Part shown: one piece after another, positions 6,395 to 10,920 of the stretch
Position numbering within the stretch: position 1 is the first letter of the stretch
Layout: each line of letters begins with the position of its first letter
Position numbers and translations under genes: made by a program
DNA from: DAOVGU01 sp030637775 [NCBI: bacterium]
GTDB lineage: Bacteria; Ratteibacteria; UBA8468
Reading direction: 5' to 3'
DNA length: 10,920 nt
Assembly (NCBI GenBank): GCA_030637775.1
Contig: DAOWFY010000147.1
Span: forward strand, 1-10,920
The notes under the pieces: generated by a model
The model's input: the letters and a program-made list of their open reading frames with translations, nothing else
The model's database searches: none
What the model was told of the DNA's origin: nothing

Positions 6395-8092
6395 ATGCCA
6401 ACAAAGAGGGAGGCGATAGTACTCTTACAGAATATTGGGCTTCTCACCAAAAGACAGATTGAGGAGGCATTGGCCAAACAACGGGAAAATAAGCGTTCAA
6501 TTAAGAATGTCCTCAAAGAGCTTGGTTACCTTACAAATGAAAATATTGGATTATCCCTTCTCCCCCAATTTGGAATCTTGCCGAGAAGCTCTACCGAGGA
6601 GAATCTTCCTGTTGAGGTCGTTAAGACTGTCCCATCCTCCTTTGCCAAAGAGCATCGAGTTATTCCCTTTGAAAAGAGAAATGAGACAATTGTCTTAGCT
6701 ACCGATGAGCCCTTAAATTTACTCTCAATCGATTACTTTAAGGACGAACTTAAAAATAAGGTGCAACTGGTCATTGTGAACCAAGATACTATTGCCTCCT
6801 CTTTAAAAAAGTATTATGGAATTGAGACCGAGGATCTGGCTCCTCTCTTTGAGAGGGTTGATAAGGGCTATGCCCCTACACTGAAAGAGGGTGAGGAGGT
6901 TGCTCCGGAAGAGGAGGAAGAGGCAGCAAAAAGAACCCCGATCATCCAATTAGCAAATCTACTTATTGCCGATGGTATCAAGAAGAGAGCCAGCGATATT
7001 CATGTGGAACCCTTAGAGCACAAGTTCAGGATTAGATATCGAATTGATGGAGTGCTGCATGAAACTCTATCCCCACCTAAAAATATCCAGCGCGCCGTCA
7101 TCGCGCGACTTAAACTTATGGCCAAGATGAACCTTGCCGAAAAGAGGTTACCCCAGGATGGCAGAATCATGCTTAATGTTTTGGGCCGACCGATCGATCT
7201 TCGTGTCTCCACCCTTCCGGGACTTTATGGGGAAAGTCTGGTGATGAGGATATTGGATAAGACCACGATGTTGCTCGGGATGGACCAATTGGGATTCCTT
7301 CCTGAGGACAGAAAGAAATGGGATGCTCTTTTAAAATTTTCCGGGGGCATTGCTCTTGTCACCGGACCAACCGGCTCAGGAAAAACAACCACCCTCTATA
7401 CCTCCTTAAATACTCTCAACACCACCGATAAAAAGCTGATGACGGTAGAAGAACCGGTGGAATATCAAATTCCCGGGATTAATCAGAGTCAGGTGAGGCC
7501 AGAGATTAATCTTACCTTTGCCTTTCTGCTGCGAAGTTTCTTAAGGCAGTCCCCGGATGTTATTTTGGTGGGAGAGATCAGGGATTTTGAGACAGCAGAT
7601 ATTGCTTTACGCGCTGCCCTTACCGGACACCTTGTCTTCTCTACCCTCCATACCAACGATGCGCCATCGGCCATTACCCGTCTTATTGATTTGGGCACAC
7701 CACCATTTTTAGTTGCCTCTTCCCTTCAGGGAGTGATGGCCCAAAGACTTGTGCGGACGCTCTGTCCCTATTGCAAGGAGGAAGATAAACCTGATGCACA
7801 AACCAGAGAATTCTTAAAGGTAAAGGAGAATAAGGAGATCCATATCTTCAAATCCAATGGCTGTGAGGCCTGTGACTATACTGGCTATCATGGTCGCACC
7901 GGAATTTTTGAAATTTTTATCATGAATGAGGAATTAAGACAACTTGCTCTGAAAAAGGCAGCCGCCTCCACCATAAAGGAGACAGCAATTAGAGCCGGAA
8001 TGCGGACGATACAGGAGGATGGGATAGAAAAGATCAAGAAAGGACTAACTACAGTGGATGAGGTAATTGCGGTAACGGGAAAGGTAGAATAA
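6395..8092 (+). CDS. pilB: Type IV pilus/type II secretion assembly ATPase, PilB/GspE family
   Basis: PilB-type ATPases form hexamers at the inner-membrane base of the pilus machine and drive pilin polymerisation. The 565 residues contain two helical repeats of MshEN type (about 4-52), the T2SSE N-terminal domain (to about 145), an acidic linker (about 155-180), then the motor. Motor motifs are Walker A GPTGSGKTT (324-332), an Asp box reading EEPVEY (352-357), Walker B VGEIRD (392-397) and the His box STLHTNDAPS. A four-Cys zinc motif, CPYC (457-460) and CEAC (490-493), marks PilB/GspE rather than PilT, and the end IQEDGIEKIKKGLTTVDEV is typical. Two positions depart from the family pattern: EDPVEY is EEPVEY, and LRQDPD is LRQSPD. 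pilT follows after a 96-nt structured gap. GspE of a type II system is the alternative; PilT next door favours pili. Confidence 0.92.
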   Translation: MPTKREAIVLLQNIGLLTKRQIEEALAKQRENKRSIKNVLKELGYLTNENIGLSLLPQFGILPRSSTEENLPVEVVKTVPSSFAKEHRVIPFEKRNETIVLATDEPLNLLSIDYFKDELKNKVQLVIVNQDTIASSLKKYYGIETEDLAPLFERVDKGYAPTLKEGEEVAPEEEEEAAKRTPIIQLANLLIADGIKKRASDIHVEPLEHKFRIRYRIDGVLHETLSPPKNIQRAVIARLKLMAKMNLAEKRLPQDGRIMLNVLGRPIDLRVSTLPGLYGESLVMRILDKTTMLLGMDQLGFLPEDRKKWDALLKFSGGIALVTGPTGSGKTTTLYTSLNTLNTTDKKLMTVEEPVEYQIPGINQSQVRPEINLTFAFLLRSFLRQSPDVILVGEIRDFETADIALRAALTGHLVFSTLHTNDAPSAITRLIDLGTPPFLVASSLQGVMAQRLVRTLCPYCKEEDKPDAQTREFLKVKENKEIHIFKSNGCEACDYTGYHGRTGIFEIFIMNEELRQLALKKAAASTIKETAIRAGMRTIQEDGIEKIKKGLTTVDEVIAVTGKVE

Positions 8093-8188
8093 AGGAGACT
8101 CGGAGCACTTTCTCGGGAGCAACGAGAGCGAAGATTTCCTCGCTGGGGGAATTGAGCGTGCCGCCGAAGAAGATAGTCCGAACACATT
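8093..8188 (+). ncRNA. Structured pilB-pilT spacer, possible leader RNA of pilT
   Basis: This G+C-rich gap can fold into a three-way junction. The closing stem is CGG-A-GCAC (8101-8108) with GTGC-CG-CCG (8158-8166), possibly extended by GACT (8097-8100) with AGTC (8175-8178). Hairpin 1 is TCTCG/CGAGA (8111-8115, 8123-8127; loop GGAGCAA). Hairpin 2 is TTCCTC/GGGGAA (8136-8141, 8146-8151; loop GCTG, one wobble). AGGAG (8093-8097) lies just 5' of the fold and the pilT ATG 10 nt 3' of it, with no other ribosome binding site. Folding would bring the two together. No known riboswitch consensus was recognised. Drawn by hand, not energy-tested. Confidence 0.4.
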
Positions 8189-9262
8189 ATGGCACAGGAT
8201 ATTAATTCTCTTTTGAACGCAATCATAGAGAAGAATGCTTCCGATATTCACCTTCATGTCGATAAACCGCCAACGATGCGGCTTAACGATAGGCTAATCG
8301 ACCTTGACGAGAAGCCCTTAACTCCTGATGATACTCTCACCTATATGAAGGCCATCACTCCTCCCGAAGGCCAGCAAGAGGTAGAAAAGGTAGGAGGCAC
8401 AGACTTCGGTTACGCCTTTGAGGATAAAGCAAGGTTTCGGGTCAGCGTTTATCGGCAGAAAGGAAACATCAACATTGCGATGCGACTCATTCCCTATAAG
8501 TTTTTAAGCTTTGAGGAATTGGGGCTATCGCAATCCATTAAGAAACTCTGTCATAGACCAAGGGGGCTAGTCCTGGTTACCGGTCCAACCGGTTCAGGCA
8601 AGACCACAACTCTGGCGACAATGATTGATTATATTAACAGTAGCCGTGATTGCCATATTATTACCATTGAGGACCCGATTGAATATTACCACACCCATAA
8701 GAAGTCAATTGTGACGCAGCGGGAATTAGGGGCTGATGTCCCTTCCTTTCCCGAAGCATTAAGGAGAGGGTTGCGCCAGGACCCGGACGTATTCCTGGTA
8801 GGAGAGATGAGGGATTTAGACACAATCTCGGCGGCCATTACTGCCGCGGAAACAGGTCATTTAATCTTTGGCACATTGCACACTACCGGAGCCGCGCGCA
8901 CCGTTGACCGAATCGTTGATGTTTTTCCGATAGACCAGCAGGAGCAGATTCGCATTATGCTTTCTGTCTCCATTATTGCCGTTGTCTCTGAACAACTATT
9001 GGTAAGGGCCGATGGAAAAGGTAGAATTGCGGCCTTTGAGATTATGGTTGCTACCCCGGCCATTCAGAATCTTATCCGGGAGAAAAAGACCTATAGAATT
9101 CTTTCGGAACTTCAGACCGGGGCAAAGTATGGGATGAAAACAATGGATGAGTCCTTAATAGAACTCTATTCATCCGGTCTCATCACTTATGAAAATCTTT
9201 TAGGAAATGCCTATGACCCGGAACAGATTCGAATTCAGGTGGAGGGGGTAAAGAAACGATGA
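8189..9262 (+). CDS. pilT: Type IV pilus retraction ATPase PilT
   Basis: PilT is a cytoplasmic hexameric ATPase that depolymerises the pilus and powers twitching motility and DNA uptake. At 357 residues it has the normal PilT length. Seen: an N-terminal PAS-like domain with NASDIHLHVDKPPTMR (from 15), Walker A GPTGSGKTT (132-140), Asp box EDPIEY (161-166), Walker B VGEMRD (204-209), the His box GTLHTTGAARTVDRI, and the PilT signature AIQNLIRE (291-298; usually AIRNLIRE) needed for retraction in characterised PilTs. No zinc cysteines are present, which separates it from PilB. The ATG at 8189 is fixed by a TAG 12 nt upstream in frame and by the family's N-terminus. No Shine-Dalgarno lies in the 20 nt before it. 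The stop overlaps the next gene's start (ATGA). Confidence 0.95.
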   Translation: MAQDINSLLNAIIEKNASDIHLHVDKPPTMRLNDRLIDLDEKPLTPDDTLTYMKAITPPEGQQEVEKVGGTDFGYAFEDKARFRVSVYRQKGNINIAMRLIPYKFLSFEELGLSQSIKKLCHRPRGLVLVTGPTGSGKTTTLATMIDYINSSRDCHIITIEDPIEYYHTHKKSIVTQRELGADVPSFPEALRRGLRQDPDVFLVGEMRDLDTISAAITAAETGHLIFGTLHTTGAARTVDRIVDVFPIDQQEQIRIMLSVSIIAVVSEQLLVRADGKGRIAAFEIMVATPAIQNLIREKKTYRILSELQTGAKYGMKTMDESLIELYSSGLITYENLLGNAYDPEQIRIQVEGVKKR

Positions 9263-10920
9263 GTCCCCTACCGGTAAAAACAAAGAAAAAGTTACTCGGT
9301 CAGATCCTCATCGAGCATAACCTCATTACCGAAGATCAACTGCGTATTGGTCTTGAGGAACAGAAGCGTACCGGAAAATTTTTGGGGAGAACCCTCGTTG
9401 ACCTCCATTTCATCGATGAGAAGATTCTGCGCAAGGTTCTTTCTATTCAATCAGGGATAGAGACAATTAAGTTGAAGGATTACGAAATCAGTCCGGGGGT
9501 AATCAAGAAATTTCCCGCTGCTTTAGCCAAAACCTATCAGGCGATACCCCTTAAGTTAGAGGATAAAACCCTCACGATCGCGGTAGGCGATGCCTTAAAT
9601 GTCAGCGCTCACGACGACCTTTCCTTTATCCTTGGTTACAAAATCAAGATTCTTCTTGCCGACAGTGCCGAGATTAATGGAATAATCGAGAAATATTATG
9701 GGGCGGATACTACCTCTATCGAAGATCTGATGAAATGGTTCGATAAAGGAGCACCAGCAGTTTCCGAGATCACTACGGGTGCGGCTGCAGGAGGAGAACT
9801 GGCCAATATCACTACTCTTGAAGAGATTGCCAGCCAGGCACCGGTAATAAGTCTTTTCAACCTTGTCCTTGTCCAGACGGTAAAGGATTACGCTACAGAT
9901 TTACACTTGGAGCCCTTTGAGAATGACTTTAGAGTCCGGTATCGGGTCGATGGCATGCTTTATGACCTTCTTCATCCTTCCCCTGATTTAGCCTTTGCTC
10001 TTTTCTGTAGATTCAAAATTATGGCCGGGATGGATATTGCGGAAAGAAGATTGCCTCAGGATGGAAGACTCGAACTGACCATTGGAGGAAGGGAGGTAGA
10101 TTTGAGGGTCAATACCGTCCCCACCGTCTTTGGAGAATGTCTTTCGGTCAGGGTTCTGGACCGGGGGAAAGCGGTCCTGGAACTGGAGAATATTGGGCTT
10201 TCAGAAAGCAATCTACCAAAGGTGGATGAGATGATAAAAAAGCCGCAGGGAATTGTTTTAGATACAGGTCCAACCGGCTGCGGAAAGACAACCTCCCTTT
10301 ATGGCATTTTAAGAAGATTAAATAAGCCGGGGGTAAAGATTGTTACCGTCGAAGACCCGGTAGAGTATCTTTTGGATGGAGTTGTTCAGGTTCCAATTAA
10401 GGAGAAAATTGGTCTTTCCTTCTCCAATACCCTGCGCCACATTCTTCGCCAAGACCCTGATATTATCCTCGTAGGGGAAATAAGGGATTTGGAGACGGCA
10501 GAGATTGCTGTTCAAGCCTCCCTTACCGGGCACTTGGTGCTATCTACCCTGCATACCAATGATGCTCCCTCCACCATCACCAGACTTATCGATATGAAGG
10601 TCGAACCCTTTCTTCTTGCTTCCTCAATCACTGGAGTAATTGCCCAGAGATTGATCAGACTGCTTTGTCCAAAATGTCGCGAGAAATATCAGCCCAGCCA
10701 GGAGGAACTGCTTGAATTGGGGCTAAACCTACAGCAAATAAAGGAAGAAAGGGAGAAACCATTCTATCGGCCGGTCGGATGTCCAGCCTGCAAAGGTGGC
10801 TATAAGGGGCAGATCGCCATCTTTGAAATTCTTGGTCCCCAAGAGGGATTCTGGAAACTTGTCATGGAAAAGCGTCCCACGGGTGAAATCAGAGAAAAGG
10901 CAATTGAGGAAGGGATGAAG
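9259..10920 (+). CDS. Second PilB/GspE-family assembly ATPase (C-terminus beyond the right edge)
   Basis: The 554 visible residues are a second assembly-type ATPase, lacking only the last 20-40 residues expected. Order: MshEN-like repeats (about 12-62, with LLGQILIEHNLITEDQL and FLGRTLVDLHFIDEK), the T2SSE N-terminal domain (to about 150), a linker, a motor N-domain (TDLHLEP, YRVDGML), Walker A GPTGCGKTT (337-345), Asp box EDPVEY (365-370), Walker B VGEIRD (405-410), His box STLHTNDAPS, and zinc motif CPKC (470-473) with CPAC (508-511). Walker A has Cys341 where Ser is usual, and the usual GRxGIFE after the zinc motif reads GQIAIFE. The ATG at 9259 overlaps the pilT stop; GGAGGGGG about 10 nt upstream can serve as ribosome binding site. 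It is a clear but distant paralogue of the first pilB, so a type II secretion GspE or a specialised PilB are both possible. Confidence 0.9.
   Translation, partial: MSPLPVKTKKKLLGQILIEHNLITEDQLRIGLEEQKRTGKFLGRTLVDLHFIDEKILRKVLSIQSGIETIKLKDYEISPGVIKKFPAALAKTYQAIPLKLEDKTLTIAVGDALNVSAHDDLSFILGYKIKILLADSAEINGIIEKYYGADTTSIEDLMKWFDKGAPAVSEITTGAAAGGELANITTLEEIASQAPVISLFNLVLVQTVKDYATDLHLEPFENDFRVRYRVDGMLYDLLHPSPDLAFALFCRFKIMAGMDIAERRLPQDGRLELTIGGREVDLRVNTVPTVFGECLSVRVLDRGKAVLELENIGLSESNLPKVDEMIKKPQGIVLDTGPTGCGKTTSLYGILRRLNKPGVKIVTVEDPVEYLLDGVVQVPIKEKIGLSFSNTLRHILRQDPDIILVGEIRDLETAEIAVQASLTGHLVLSTLHTNDAPSTITRLIDMKVEPFLLASSITGVIAQRLIRLLCPKCREKYQPSQEELLELGLNLQQIKEEREKPFYRPVGCPACKGGYKGQIAIFEILGPQEGFWKLVMEKRPTGEIREKAIEEGMK

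Noticed and set aside
8167-8180. AAGAAGATAGTCC resembles the conserved 3' core element of group I introns
   Set aside because: The gap is only 96 nt and lacks the other core elements (P, Q, R) and room for P3-P8.
7888-8257. Two overlapping minus-strand frames across the pilB-pilT gap
   Set aside because: The G+C-rich gap is open in several frames by chance; the peptides are basic and serine-rich with no recognisable domain, and the starts have no ribosome binding site.

Overview
The window comes from a bacterium with moderately A+T-leaning DNA and tightly packed genes. Every gene is bacterial: IF-2, NusA, FtsK/SpoIIIE, RbfA, bacterial-type ArgRS and type IV pilus ATPases. No single marker lets me name a phylum. 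The compact IF-2, the rearranged nusA-infB locus, the apparently leaderless genes and a CLPAGR-encoding palindrome in a linker would fit an uncultured or candidate-phylum lineage, but that is inference.

Left half, minus strand (1-4179): ftsK, nusA and infB read leftward. nusA follows ftsK after 39 nt that hold a candidate promoter. infB starts one base past the nusA stop and runs off the left edge. No rimP or ylxR lies between these genes. Short palindromes sit in the interdomain linkers of both IF-2 and FtsK.

Divergent control region (4180-4233): two sigma-70-type extended -10 promoters point in opposite directions and occupy the same DNA. For both, the predicted transcription start is the A of the gene's own ATG, and neither gene has a Shine-Dalgarno sequence, so leaderless mRNAs are predicted.

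Middle, plus strand (4234-6215): rbfA overlaps argS by ATGA. They encode a 30S ribosome maturation factor and arginyl-tRNA synthetase. The ArgRS HIGH box reads TIAH. After argS comes a 98-nt element bounded by 9-bp perfect inverted repeats. It overlaps a Shine-Dalgarno/ATG and a short membrane-like reading frame that may be a gene remnant.

Right half, plus strand (6331-10920): a near-consensus promoter (TTGACG, 17 nt, TATAAT), with an inverted repeat on its -35, drives three secretion/pilus ATPase genes: a PilB/GspE, a PilT and a second PilB/GspE cut by the right edge. The pilB-pilT gap (8093-8188) is G+C-rich, can fold into a three-way junction and separates a Shine-Dalgarno-like AGGAG from the pilT ATG. 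PilB-type ATPases power pilus extension and PilT powers retraction. Two extension-type ATPases around one PilT suggest two assembly machines or one specialised paralogue. The most interesting features are the overlapping leaderless promoters, the structured pilB-pilT spacer and the inverted-repeat element after argS.
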